A DNA stretch of 22,191 bases from Actinomycetota bacterium (GCA_019347855.1 JAHWKO010000030.1:1-22191), one strand, 5' to 3'; counted from the first letter of the stretch, positions 8,514 through 15,837 are shown. The notes: generated by a model from the sequence alone, not told the origin. Made by a program: numbers and translations.

Positions 8514-8519
8514 TAGTTT
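8514..8519 (+). promoter_or_regulatory. Candidate -10 box of tadA
   Basis: TAGTTT is the only A/T-rich hexamer in the 63-bp region between the divergent starts. It fits TAnnnT and would give a start near 8526 with a 22-nt leader before GTG 8548. Confidence 0.4.
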
Positions 8520-8547
8520 CCGGCACCGGCGACCCGACAGGGAGCAG

Positions 8548-9006
8548 GTGACGCAGGACGAGCGGTGGATGGCCGTCGCCATCGAGGAAGCCGTCGCCGC
8601 TGCCGACCACGGCGACGTGCCGGTGGGAGCGGTCGTCGTGGACGACGACGGCGCCGAGCTGGCCCGTGCGCGCAACCGTCGAGAGGTGGACGGAGACCCG
8701 ACCGCGCACGCGGAGATCCTGGCTCTGCGGGCCGCGGCACGGCAGGTCGGCGGTTGGCGCCTGGACGGCTGCACCCTCTACGTGACGCTCGAGCCCTGCG
8801 CGATGTGCGCGTACGCGGTCGTGCTCGCGCGGGTCGACCGGCTCGTGTTCGGCGCCGACGACCCGAAGGCGGGGGCGGTCGGGGCGCTGTGGGACATCCC
8901 ACGCGACCCGCGGGTCAACCACCATCCCGAGGTCGTGCGCGGCGTCGAGGCGGACCGGTGCGGGCAGCTGTTGCAGGACTTCTTCGCCGGTCGACGTCAT
9001 AGGTGA
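8548..9006 (+). CDS. tadA: tRNA-specific adenosine deaminase TadA
   Basis: Zinc enzyme that deaminates adenosine 34 to inosine in tRNA-Arg(ACG), letting one tRNA read three CGN codons. The 152-aa product has the cytidine/deoxycytidylate deaminase fold with both zinc motifs: TAHAEILAL, where His is a ligand and Glu the proton shuttle (about 53-61), and LEPCAMCAYAV with the two Cys ligands (about 82-92). The usual tail (RVDRLVFGADDPKAGAVG, FFAGRR) is present. GTG 8548 gives the VTQDERWM opening normal for this family, with GGGAG three to five bases before it. An ATG seven codons later would lose the first helix. It is followed by two tRNA-Ser genes, a neighbourhood that is common for tadA. Confidence 0.95.
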   Translation: MTQDERWMAVAIEEAVAAADHGDVPVGAVVVDDDGAELARARNRREVDGDPTAHAEILALRAAARQVGGWRLDGCTLYVTLEPCAMCAYAVVLARVDRLVFGADDPKAGAVGALWDIPRDPRVNHHPEVVRGVEADRCGQLLQDFFAGRRHR

Positions 9007-9048
9007 ACCGGTACGCTCCCGGCGCTGGGCGGTTCCGCCTGGCACCCC

Positions 9049-9140
9049 GGAGGGATCGCATAGTCCGGCCGAGTGCGCCCGCCTCGAAAGCGGGTAGGCC
9101 CGCAAGGGTCTCGAGGGTTCGAATCCCTCTCCCTCCGCCA
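9049..9140 (+). tRNA. tRNA-Ser (CGA)
   Basis: Acceptor stem GGAGGGA (9049-9055) pairs fully with TCCCTCC (9130-9136), followed by discriminator G and an encoded CCA (9138-9140). Anticodon stem CCCGC/GCGGG encloses loop CTCGAAA with anticodon CGA at 9085-9087, reading UCG. The long variable arm (around 9095-9110) is the class II serine feature, and GGTTCGAATCC is the T loop. A possible -10, TACGCT, lies at 9012-9017. Confidence 0.96.
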
Positions 9141-9233
9141 CGCACCCGACCGTCCCTGATCCCCTCCTGCGATCGGGTCGGCCGTGGGGCCGGGCGGTAG
9201 CATGCCCGACCGGCCGCTCTCGCGGCCGAACTC

Positions 9234-9322
9234 GGAGGGTTCGCATAGTCCGGCCTAGTGCGCACGCTTGGAAAGCGTGTAGGGGTGCAAGCCCCTCGAG
9301 GGTTCGAATCCCTCACCCTCCG
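9234..9322 (+). tRNA. tRNA-Ser (GGA)
   Basis: Acceptor stem GGAGGGT (9234-9240) pairs with ACCCTCC (9315-9321), discriminator G 9322. The next bases are CCG, so CCA is not encoded and must be added by the CCA-adding enzyme, unlike the neighbour. Anticodon stem CACGC/GCGTG encloses TTGGAAA; the anticodon GGA at 9270-9272 reads UCU/UCC. Long variable arm present. Its D arm is almost identical to that of the upstream tRNA-Ser. A -10-like TAGCAT is at 9198-9203. Confidence 0.96.
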
Positions 9323-9389
9323 CCGATCTGGATCGATGGTCCTGACGTTCCCCCCCGGGATCGGGAGGTGGGTGGACGTAGGCGCAGGA

Positions 9390-10556
9390 CTAGGGGGCGT
9401 ACGCGTGGTCGATCACGTGTCCGTCGCCCGGCAACTCGAGCCGGGCTGCACGGCCGTCCTCGCCCGTGACCACCGTGAGGTCGGTGGACCGTTCCGACGC
9501 GGTGAGGAACGCCAGGCGCGACCCGTCTGGCGACCACCCCAGGCTGTGGGCGTGCCCGGCCGACCCCGCGACCTCCCGCTCCCGCGACGGGTCAGCCTGC
9601 GGCGCGGCCCAGATGGCGTACGTCGCCGCGTCTTCCGGATCGGTGGCTCTCACGTACGCCAACGCGCCGTCAGGTGCGAACGCGGGAGCCGAGCCGCCGG
9701 TGACGCGGCCGACCTGGCGACCCTCCGCGTCCACCACCTGGATACCCATGTCGTTCTGGAAGGCGATGAGCGACCGGTCGTCCGAGAGTGCTGGGGACGA
9801 GAGCGCAGTGACCTGGTCCGCGACGGTACGGCCCCCCTCGTCCTCCGGGGGAACGAAGGCCAACTCGGCGAACGCGACCTCGCCGCACGGAGCCCACAGC
9901 GACACGAGGATCTCCGCGCCGTCAGCCGACCATCCAGCCGGTACCACGTGGGTTCGTCCCAGGGGGGAGCAGCCGAAGTCGGGGGTGACCTGCAGGGCAG
10001 CGGGAGCAGTCACCTCGCGCTGGTGCCCGCCCTCGGCGGGCACCACCCACGTGCTCGCGCCCTCGCCGCGACCGAACACGACCGTTGCCCCGTCGGGGGA
10101 GACGTGAGGTGACCGCACGCTCCCGGCACCACCGGATAGCAGGACCGGAGCGGTCCCGTCCCTGTCTCCCCGGTACAGGCCGATGTCGCGCTCACCGAGG
10201 GCCGTGAAGACGAACCACGTTCCGTCCGGGGACCAGTCGACCTCGCGGTACCGGGAACCGCCGTCGCCGTACAGGCGGACAGGCTCCTCACCTTCCCGGA
10301 CGAGGTAGAGGCCCCCGTAGCGGGTGTCGTCGTACGCGACGAGGAGGTCCTGCCCCACGGACGCTTCGGGGATCGATCCTCCGGTCTCGCCGCCCTCCGT
10401 GGGGCCGTGCGACGCGACGGTCGGCCCGTCGGTCACGGACACGGTCCCGCGATCCACACGCTCCGCTGCGAGCAGCCACGCGATACCCATCCCCACGACG
10501 GCCACCGCGACGACGACGAAGCTCCACCGACCCCCCTGGCCGCTGGGCCTGCGCAT
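9390..10556 (-). CDS. Membrane-anchored beta-propeller protein (TolB/PD40-like)
   Basis: A 388-aa protein with a basic N-terminus, one membrane helix (about residues 10-31: FVVVAVAVVGMGIAWLLAA) and a Ser/Thr/Gly linker, so the bulk lies outside the membrane. It then shows about six blade repeats of the PD40/TolB type, each near a [S/A]PDG turn: VDWSPDGTWFVF, PHVSPDGATVVF, AGWSADGAEILV, PALSDDRSLIAF, PAFAPDGALAYV and LGWSPDGSRLAF. The propeller is a binding platform; its ligand cannot be told. ATG 10556 was chosen because GGAG lies ten bases before it; an in-frame GTG three codons upstream sits almost on that site. It diverges from the lipoprotein glycosidase-like gene across about 260 bases, so a shared wall or surface role is possible (inference). 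Confidence 0.85.
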   Translation of the reverse strand: MRRPSGQGGRWSFVVVAVAVVGMGIAWLLAAERVDRGTVSVTDGPTVASHGPTEGGETGGSIPEASVGQDLLVAYDDTRYGGLYLVREGEEPVRLYGDGGSRYREVDWSPDGTWFVFTALGERDIGLYRGDRDGTAPVLLSGGAGSVRSPHVSPDGATVVFGRGEGASTWVVPAEGGHQREVTAPAALQVTPDFGCSPLGRTHVVPAGWSADGAEILVSLWAPCGEVAFAELAFVPPEDEGGRTVADQVTALSSPALSDDRSLIAFQNDMGIQVVDAEGRQVGRVTGGSAPAFAPDGALAYVRATDPEDAATYAIWAAPQADPSREREVAGSAGHAHSLGWSPDGSRLAFLTASERSTDLTVVTGEDGRAARLELPGDGHVIDHAYAP

Positions 10557-10684
10557 CCGGTTCACGCTCCTACTGGCTCGGTCCCGCGCTCTGGAACGGT
10601 CGCCGTAACCTCGCCCTCGAACACCGCAGTCACGTCCTCATACACGGGGAACGACGGCCTGCCAGAGTCTGACACACGTCCCGT

Positions 10685-10704
10685 GCGTTCGCTGCAACGA
10701 ACGC
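10685..10704. promoter_or_regulatory. Inverted repeat in the divergent intergenic region (operator candidate)
   Basis: GCGTTCG (10685-10691) and CGAACGC (10698-10704) are perfect 7-bp inverted arms around CTGCAA. It lies midway in the 259-base gap between the beta-propeller and the lipoprotein genes. The rest of this gap shows no gene. A related GTTCG-N6-CGAAC dyad is at 15120-15135. The arms are in the opposite order to an actinobacterial SOS box. Confidence 0.35.
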
Positions 10705-10815
10705 GAGCAGCAGCGATCCCCAGCTGTTCCCTGGAACCGGGTGCGGACGTCGGGCGCTCGGTGGCGTACCGTGCCCGGCCGCTGGAGACCGGTCTACGTA
10801 ACGGGGGTAGCACGC

Positions 10816-12351
10816 ATGTCGTTCATGTCCGATCGGAACCGGGGCGTGCTCGCCCTGATGGTGCTGGCGCTCGTGGCCGGCGCCTGTAGCACCTCGGCCG
10901 GCGGCCCGAAGGTGGCGGAGCCCGCCGCTGCGACGGCGACCGCACGGGGCCCCGAGCCGGGACCGTCGGCTTCCCCCGTCGCTGGCCCGTCCGCCTCGGC
11001 CAGCCCCTCGGACGAGCCCTCGTCCGTCGACGAGGTCGCGATGCCGGACATCGTGCGCGGCGTCTACACGCACGCGTTCTCGTTCTGGGACGACCGCTGG
11101 CCTCACCTCGTCGACCTGGTGAGGACGACCGAGCTCAACGCGCTGGTGATCGACGTCAAGGACGAGTCGGGGACGCTCCTCTGGGACATCGACCACCCGC
11201 TGGCGCACGCGGGCGGAGGCGGTGCGTGGCGGGAGCACTTCGACGGCCTCGAGGAACGCCTCCAGATGCTGAAGGACGCCGGCGGCTGGGCGATAGCGAG
11301 GATCGCCTGTTTCAAGGACACCCGCGTCGCCGACGCGCGACCCGATCTCGCGGTGCAGAACGTGGGCGGCGGCACCTGGAAGGCTCGCAAGGACTTCTCG
11401 TGGTTGAACCCGTACCAGGACGAGGCCGGCCAGTGGTGCATCGACGTCGGCCTCGCGGCGTTGGAGGTCGGGTTCGACGAGATCCAGTACGACTACATCC
11501 GTTTCCCCAACGGCGGTGACGGTGACACCTCGGTGATCCAGCTCCCCGGGGTGCCGGCCGAGCGGCCCCGTGAGGAGTGGCGGCACAGCGACGAGATCGT
11601 GGACTTCCTCGCCCGAGCCTCGGAGGCGATCCACGACGCCGGGGGCGTGGTCTCGGCCGACCTGTTCGGGCTCGTCACGTACGACTGGCGGTGGGACGCG
11701 GGCGGGACCGGACAGGTGCTCGAGCGCATCGCCGAGCACGTCGACGTGATCTCGCTGATGGTCTACCCGTCGCACTACAACCCGGGGAACTACGGCCTGC
11801 TCCCGCATCCGGTCCGTTACCCGTACGAGACGGTGTGGAACGCGATGCAGGAGGCCCAGATGCGCGTGCAGGGCCTGCGTGCGACGTTGCGTCCGTGGCT
11901 CGAGGACTTCAACGCCCCGTGGACGGGCCACTCGGTCCACTCGCCGGAGCACGTTCGTCGGCAGATCCAGGCCGCGTACGACAACGGGATCGAGGGGTGG
12001 CTGCTGTGGAACGCGGGCAACCGCTACAGCGCGTCGATCCTCGAACCGGGCGAGGCCGTGAGCCACGCCGACCCCGACTTCCGGCCGCCCGCCCGGACGG
12101 CGAACCCCGATGCGGCGCCGGGCGCGCCGGACAAGCAGTGGCCGGGCCTGCCGCCATGTGATCCGTACCCGGGGAGGATGCTCGTGGGTGAGGGGAACCT
12201 CGTCGGCTCGCGACCCCCGGACCGGGCTCTACCCGCCGACGACCCGCGCCTGTGCGCTGGGGTTGCGGACGGCGAGGAAGCGACCACGACGTGGCAGGAG
12301 CGGGCGGCAGCCGAGGTCCCGGAGGATCCGCCTGCCGATCAGGACGGCTGA
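10816..12351 (+). CDS. Lipoprotein with putative glycoside hydrolase barrel (DUF4015/PF13200-type)
   Basis: A 511-aa exported lipoprotein. A short basic start and hydrophobic stretch lead to lipobox VAGAC with Cys24 as the lipid site. A Ala/Ser/Pro-rich linker (25-75) precedes a TIM-barrel domain (about 78-410) of the putative glycosyl hydrolase family. Its characteristic strands are visible: VIDVKDESG (111-119), FDEIQYDYIRFP (220-231), the VISLMVYPSHY strand (311-321), LRPWLEDF and GIEGWLLWNAGNRYS (391-405). The acidic residues in strands one and four are the likely catalytic or sugar-binding ones, by analogy with the family. The C-terminal 100 residues are Pro/Asp-rich and hold two Cys, without a known domain. 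ATG 10816 follows a GGGG-containing stretch; ATG 10825 is an alternative. The substrate (wall or capsular polysaccharide) is unproven. Confidence 0.88.
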   Translation: MSFMSDRNRGVLALMVLALVAGACSTSAGGPKVAEPAAATATARGPEPGPSASPVAGPSASASPSDEPSSVDEVAMPDIVRGVYTHAFSFWDDRWPHLVDLVRTTELNALVIDVKDESGTLLWDIDHPLAHAGGGGAWREHFDGLEERLQMLKDAGGWAIARIACFKDTRVADARPDLAVQNVGGGTWKARKDFSWLNPYQDEAGQWCIDVGLAALEVGFDEIQYDYIRFPNGGDGDTSVIQLPGVPAERPREEWRHSDEIVDFLARASEAIHDAGGVVSADLFGLVTYDWRWDAGGTGQVLERIAEHVDVISLMVYPSHYNPGNYGLLPHPVRYPYETVWNAMQEAQMRVQGLRATLRPWLEDFNAPWTGHSVHSPEHVRRQIQAAYDNGIEGWLLWNAGNRYSASILEPGEAVSHADPDFRPPARTANPDAAPGAPDKQWPGLPPCDPYPGRMLVGEGNLVGSRPPDRALPADDPRLCAGVADGEEATTTWQERAAAEVPEDPPADQDG

Positions 12352-12355
12352 GACC

Positions 12356-13306
12356 TCACCCGCGGATCGCGGGCAGCAGTTCCCGTCCGGCCCAATCCAG
12401 GAACCCGTCCTGCTCCGGCCCGATGTTGTGGATCGTCAAGCGGTCCACACCGGCATCCCGGAACTGCTCGAGCGAGTCGAGGTAGGCGTCCAGGTCTGCA
12501 CCCACGGGGGTCGATCCGACCGCGTCCTCCTCGCGGACGTGCTGGGCGGCGGTGTCGAACGCTGCCGGCGTGGGGAGCTCGGCGTTCGCGTCCCACCCGA
12601 GGGCGCCCTGGCGCCACCGTTCGTGCACGATCTTGCGAGCGTGGTCGGCGTCCTCGTGCCAGCACACGCTGGCCTGCGAGATCACCGGTCCCGATCCGCC
12701 CGCGTCGCGGTAGGTCTCGATCAGCTCGCTCTGGGGGCCGACGATGATGAGCGCCGCATCGAGCTCCGCCGCGAGCTCGGCCGCGTGGGTGCCGCCCGCC
12801 GCGATGCCGATCGTCGGCGGCTGATCCGGCAGCGTGTAGAGGCGCGCCCGGTCGACCGTGAACCACTGCCCGTAGTGGGTGAGCTCCTGCCCGTCGAGCA
12901 GGTCGGCGATGATGCCGGCGGCTTCGGCGAGAGCGTCCTGCCTCACCACGGGGTCCGGCCAGTCCCCACCGACGACGTGTTCGTTGAGGTTCTCCCCACT
13001 GCCCAGTCCCAGCGTGAAGCCCGGGGAGGACATCCGTGCGGTGGTCGCGGCCATCTGGGCGACGACCGCCGGGTGGTACCGCTTGATCGGGCAGGTCACG
13101 AGGGACACCAGCGGCAGCGATGTCCGTTCGGTGAGCGCGGCCAGCACCGACCAGGCGAAGGGTGACTCCCCCTGGGAGCCCAGCCACGGGTGGAAGTGGT
13201 CCGACACGGACAGCAGCTCGAACCCGGCCTGCTCGGCGCGCGCGGCGTTGTCGAGCAGCGCTTCCGGCGGGTGTTCCTCACAGATCAACGAGTACCCGAG
13301 TTCCAA
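12356..13306 (-). CDS. F420-dependent oxidoreductase, luciferase-like (TIGR03557-type, Fgd-related)
   Basis: A 316-aa flavin/F420-type TIM-barrel oxidoreductase. Motifs follow those of F420-dependent glucose-6-phosphate dehydrogenase: SDHFHPW at 35-41, with His37 and Trp41 matching the Fgd active-site His and Trp; TCPIKRYHPAVVAQ at 71-84; and GLGSGENLNEH at 100-110, with Glu105 at the Fgd catalytic-acid position. This fits the TIGR03557 subfamily, whose substrates are mostly unknown, so glucose-6-phosphate should not be assumed. The start is TTG 13306: GAGGGGG lies six bases upstream and the protein then begins MELGYSLICEE as in relatives, while the upstream open frame is Arg-rich and non-homologous. 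A -10-like TACGTT precedes it near 13336. The stop is four bases from that of the convergent lipoprotein gene. Confidence 0.92.
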   Translation of the reverse strand: MELGYSLICEEHPPEALLDNAARAEQAGFELLSVSDHFHPWLGSQGESPFAWSVLAALTERTSLPLVSLVTCPIKRYHPAVVAQMAATTARMSSPGFTLGLGSGENLNEHVVGGDWPDPVVRQDALAEAAGIIADLLDGQELTHYGQWFTVDRARLYTLPDQPPTIGIAAGGTHAAELAAELDAALIIVGPQSELIETYRDAGGSGPVISQASVCWHEDADHARKIVHERWRQGALGWDANAELPTPAAFDTAAQHVREEDAVGSTPVGADLDAYLDSLEQFRDAGVDRLTIHNIGPEQDGFLDWAGRELLPAIRG

Positions 13307-13383
13307 CGTCGTCCCCCTCGTGCGGTCAGTGACGCGAACGTAGGGATGTGCGCGCTCGCCCGACTGCCCGAAGGGGGGGGTGA

Positions 13384-14750
13384 TCAGGGCTGGGGATGCG
13401 TGGATGCGACCACGTCCTGGTCGAGGGCTCGTCGCCACCGGCCCTGGTCGTACCAGCGGTACAGCAGCACGGTCCGCGACACGGGGTCGAGGATCACGCC
13501 GACGAACACTCCGGCGAGTCCGAGTCCGAGACCGACGCCCAGCACCCACGACAGGCCGAGCGCGAACACGAGGATCCCCACGGCCGTCGCGACGAGCGGG
13601 GCGCGCGTCTCGCCGGCCCCCTGCATCGCTCCACGCAGCACCCCGTAGACGGCCCGGGCGATGGTTGCGATCGCGTAGACGCGGATCCAGTCGCTGGTCA
13701 CACCCAGCGCGTCGGGGTCGTTGAGGAAGATGCCGGCTACCGGGTCGGCGAACAGGAACGCGGGGACCGCGACGGCCGCGCTGATCAGGAGCGCCAGTCG
13801 GATGCCCGCGCGTCCGTACCGGTCACCCGCGTCTGGGTCCCCCTCGCCGACCCGCATCCCCATGTACGTGCTGGCAGCCGTCCCCACCCCACGACTGGGA
13901 AGCAGCGCGTAGAGCTGGACCCGGCGGCCGATCTGGAACCCGGCGTTCGCGGCGGTCCCGAAGACCAGCACGATCGCGTTCAACGGGATCGCGCCCACCG
14001 CGTACAGGTTGCGCTCGAGCACCTGCGGGGCGCCGATCGTCACGATCCGTCGCAGCGTGTCCGGAGCCCAGATCCCCTCGCGACGGAACCGGATCACGCC
14101 CGACCCGTGCTTCAGGTAGACGACGAGGATCGCGGCGGACAGGACGTTGCCGGTAGCCGTGCCGATCGCGGCGCCGGTCACCCCCAGCTGGGGGAGGCCG
14201 AGCAGCCCGGCGACCAGGAGGACCGTCACCGCGATGTTCGTCACCGTCCCGATCGTGCGGATCACCAGTGGTGTCCGCGTGTCGCCGGCGCCTTGAAGGG
14301 CGCGGGTCAACATGATGGCCAGCATGCGCGGTCCGGCCGTCGTGATCACGATCCGCAGGTAGCGCACCCCCAGGTCGACGACCTGTTCCTCCGCTCCGAG
14401 CACGCGGAAGAACGATGGAGCGGCGAACCAGCCCCGGCGGACGCGAGGATCCCCACCACGGTGGCCAGGAGCGCCGACTGGGTGACCGCGACGTCGGCGT
14501 CGACGTCGCGCCCCGCGCCGATCCGCTGCGAGACCGTCGCGATCGTGCCGGCACCGAAGCCCAACGCGGTCATCAGCACGATGCGTGCCGCCGCGTCTCC
14601 GATGCCGAGCGCCGCGACGCCGGGTGCCCCGACAACCAACCCGACCACGAGGATGTCGACCGTCCGCATCGTCACCCGGACGGTGAGGGTCGCCGACACC
14701 GGCCAGCCGAGCCGGATGAGGTCCGGCCACAACGAACGCAGGCGGCTCAC
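13384..14750 (-). pseudogene. MATE-family efflux transporter interrupted by a one-base frameshift
   Basis: A Na+/H+-coupled multidrug exporter of the MATE fold in two frames. The first part, GTG 14750 to about 14432, encodes the amphipathic start and the opening helices (DLIRLGWPVSATLTVRV ... LATVVGILASAG, about 105 residues). The second part, about 14431 to stop 13384, continues in another frame with WFAAPSFFRVLGAEEQVVDLG and the remaining helices, including repeated MATE signatures (RALQGAGDTRTPLV and RGAMQGAGETRAPLV), which are the two pseudo-symmetric halves. The junction is a run of four G (minus strand; 14432-14435). One more G would restore a full 455-aa protein of normal length. The rest of both parts is intact, so a very recent mutation or a homopolymer assembly error is likely. 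No Shine-Dalgarno precedes the GTG; see the short leader frame. Confidence 0.85.
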
Positions 14751-14770
14751 GCCGAGGGGCTGGTGGGCAT
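14747..14770 (-). CDS. Seven-codon leader frame overlapping the MATE start (speculative)
   Basis: ATG 14770 starts seven codons (MPTSPSA) whose TGA overlaps the MATE GTG as GTGA. A TAGCGT box ends seven bases before this ATG, so the mRNA may begin at it. This would explain how MATE is translated without a Shine-Dalgarno. The alternative is a second one-base loss, in the CCCC run, which would place this ATG in frame with the MATE gene. Confidence 0.35.
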   Translation of the reverse strand: MPTSPSA

Positions 14771-14777
14771 GGCGGTC

Positions 14778-14783
14778 ACGCTA
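14778..14783 (-). promoter_or_regulatory. Candidate -10 box giving a leaderless MATE transcript
   Basis: On the minus strand TAGCGT, then seven bases, then ATG 14770. The spacing equals that from a -10 box to the transcription start. No -35 at 16-18 bases. Confidence 0.35.
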
Positions 14784-14812
14784 CGGGCGGTCGGATGTCG
14801 ACCGCCGGTCGG

Positions 14813-14858
14813 CCGTCGGGGACGCCCCCCGATGGCCCGCCGGGGGGTCGGACGACGG
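14813..14858 (-). terminator. GC-rich stem-loop after the 64-aa gene
   Basis: CCCCCCG (14825-14831) pairs with CGGGGGG (14841-14847) and the outer CCGTCG (14813-14818) with CGACGG (14853-14858). It lies 20 bases past the stop of the 64-aa gene and before the MATE promoter, so it separates the two transcription units. No T-tract. Confidence 0.6.
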
Positions 14859-14878
14859 CCCCGCAGCCCGTGTCCGGT

Positions 14879-15073
14879 CTAGCTGGCCTCGAGCTCGATG
14901 GTCTCGGGATCGGCGGCGAGTCGCCGGAAGGCCGCCAAGGTGTCCTCGACCCCGGCCATGTAGGCCTGCGGGCGATCGAAGAGGCCGGCGTTGTGCTGGA
15001 GCTCGAGCCGGACCCGCATGATCTCACGTTCCCAGAGTTCGGTCTGGGCAAGGCGTGCGGACGATCCGCCCAT
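14879..15073 (-). CDS. Small helical protein of unknown function
   Basis: A 64-aa product, ATG 15073 to TAG 14879. GGGGGAA lies about seven bases before the ATG and decides it against an upstream ATG in the same frame at 15109. Composition is helical: SARLAQTELWEREIMRVRLEL, cited up to residue 26 or so, then LFDRPQAYMAGVEDTLAAFRRL and an acidic end (DPETIELEAS). No membrane segment, signal or Cys pair. Codon use with G/C at third positions matches the neighbouring genes, which supports that it is coding. It lies downstream of tetR on the same strand, but a dyad-rich gap of about 80 bases separates them and a terminator hairpin follows. I do not recognise a family. Confidence 0.72.
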   Translation of the reverse strand: MGGSSARLAQTELWEREIMRVRLELQHNAGLFDRPQAYMAGVEDTLAAFRRLAADPETIELEAS

Positions 15074-15119
15074 AGGTCGTTCCCCCGTATCGGCGCTGTG
15101 ACGCCACAAGGTAGTGGCC

Positions 15120-15150
15120 GTTCGCTCAACCGAACATGCCCGAACGGGCA
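15120..15150. terminator. Two adjacent dyads between tetR and the 64-aa gene
   Basis: GTTCG (15120-15124)/CGAAC (15131-15135) and TGCCCG (15137-15142)/CGGGCA (15145-15150). The second is just past the tetR stop and may end that transcript. The first resembles the dyad at 10685-10704 and may instead be an operator for the 64-aa gene. Confidence 0.35.
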
Positions 15151-15156
15151 GCGGGA

Positions 15157-15768
15157 TCAGGTGATCCGCGCCACGAGCTCCGGGGCCGTGGCCTGCAGGT
15201 TCGCCAGGAGGGTGCGTTCCGCGAGGTCCACGAGCTCGTCGATCTCGACCTCCTCCTCGTCGTCGACCCGAGCGAGAGCGAGACCCTCGAGGTACCCGAC
15301 CCAGGCGCGCAGCGCCGCACGGAGGGCGGCCGACGGCTCCTCGACACGCAGCCCGTCCAGCACGAGCTCGACCACCCGTCGGCGGAGCCGGTCGATGACC
15401 TCCTGGACCTGGGCGTCCCCGCTGATGCCTCCGTTGAGCACGGCGAGGTAGCCCTGGCGCCGCCGGGCGACGTGGTGGAGGTAGGCCCGCAGCGAACGCT
15501 CGAGCTGAGCGATCTCGGACGCCCCATCGTCCACGGGCTCGATCATCGTGAGCAGCTCGTTCACGGCGGTGCGCACCACGGCGACGTAGAAGTCCCGCTT
15601 GCTGGGGAAGTAGTGGTAGAGCAGGCCGCGGGAGATGCCTGCGGTCTCGGCGATCTCGTCGATCGAGATGTCCTCGAACGGACGCCGGCTGAACAGCTCC
15701 ACCCCGAGCTGGATCAGCTGCTGGCGGCGTTCGTCGACGGATAGCCGGGCGCGTGCGGTCTCGGACAT
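15157..15768 (-). CDS. TetR/AcrR family transcriptional repressor
   Basis: A 203-aa one-component regulator. The N-terminal TetR helix-turn-helix is clear at residues about 12-60: RRQQLIQLGVELF, ISIDEIAETAGISRGLLYHYFPSKRDFY, whose recognition helix includes GLLYHYF. The C-terminal helical half (70-203) is the ligand/dimer domain and has no recognisable ligand motif. The ATG at 15768 has no Shine-Dalgarno, but a TACCCT -10 box ends six bases before it, so the mRNA is probably leaderless. It diverges from the 614-aa membrane protein. Two matching 15-bp dyads in the 83-bp gap, one over its own -35, indicate that it represses itself and the membrane-protein gene. The inducer is unknown. Confidence 0.94.
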   Translation of the reverse strand: MSETARARLSVDERRQQLIQLGVELFSRRPFEDISIDEIAETAGISRGLLYHYFPSKRDFYVAVVRTAVNELLTMIEPVDDGASEIAQLERSLRAYLHHVARRRQGYLAVLNGGISGDAQVQEVIDRLRRRVVELVLDGLRVEEPSAALRAALRAWVGYLEGLALARVDDEEEVEIDELVDLAERTLLANLQATAPELVARIT

Positions 15769-15774
15769 GTGGAC

Positions 15775-15780
15775 AGGGTA
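15775..15780 (-). promoter_or_regulatory. -10 box of a leaderless tetR transcript
   Basis: On the minus strand TACCCT, six bases, then ATG 15768. The -35 region falls at 15797-15803, inside operator 1, implying autorepression. Confidence 0.55.
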
Positions 15781-15788
15781 CCCGCCTG

Positions 15789-15803
15789 TTGAACGTGGTT
15801 CAG
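15789..15803. promoter_or_regulatory. TetR operator 1
   Basis: TTGAACGTGGTTCAG has the dyad TGAAC-GTG-GTTCA. It covers the -35 hexamer of the rightward promoter (TTGAAC 15789-15794) and the -35 region of tetR. It is the inverted copy of operator 2, matching at 13 of 15 positions. Confidence 0.7.
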
Positions 15804-15817
15804 TACCTCGCTACGGT
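15789..15817 (+). promoter_or_regulatory. Promoter of the 614-aa membrane protein
   Basis: TTGAAC (15789-15794), a 17-bp spacer, then TACGGT (15812-15817). This is the best sigma-70-type promoter in the window. Start expected near 15824, inside operator 2, leaving a 28-nt leader with GAGG before GTG 15852. Confidence 0.6.
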
Positions 15818-15822
15818 CCCTA

Positions 15823-15837
15823 TCGAACCACGTTCAA
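15823..15837. promoter_or_regulatory. TetR operator 2
   Basis: TCGAACCACGTTCAA holds the dyad CGAAC-CAC-GTTCA. It covers the predicted transcription start of the membrane-protein gene. Its centre is 34 bp from that of operator 1, close to three helical turns, allowing two dimers on nearly the same DNA face. Confidence 0.7.

Noticed and set aside
9049..9322. tRNA genes as attachment site of an integrated element
   Set aside because: No integrase and no third copy of the tRNA 3' end within the window.
13373..13380. Run of eight G as phase-variation tract
   Set aside because: It lies in the non-coding gap between the MATE stop and the F420-enzyme promoter region, so a length change would not alter a reading frame; an effect on a promoter cannot be excluded.
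15789..15837. LexA (SOS) boxes
   Set aside because: Actinobacterial boxes have a four-base spacer between GAAC and GTTC; here it is three, and a TetR gene adjoins.
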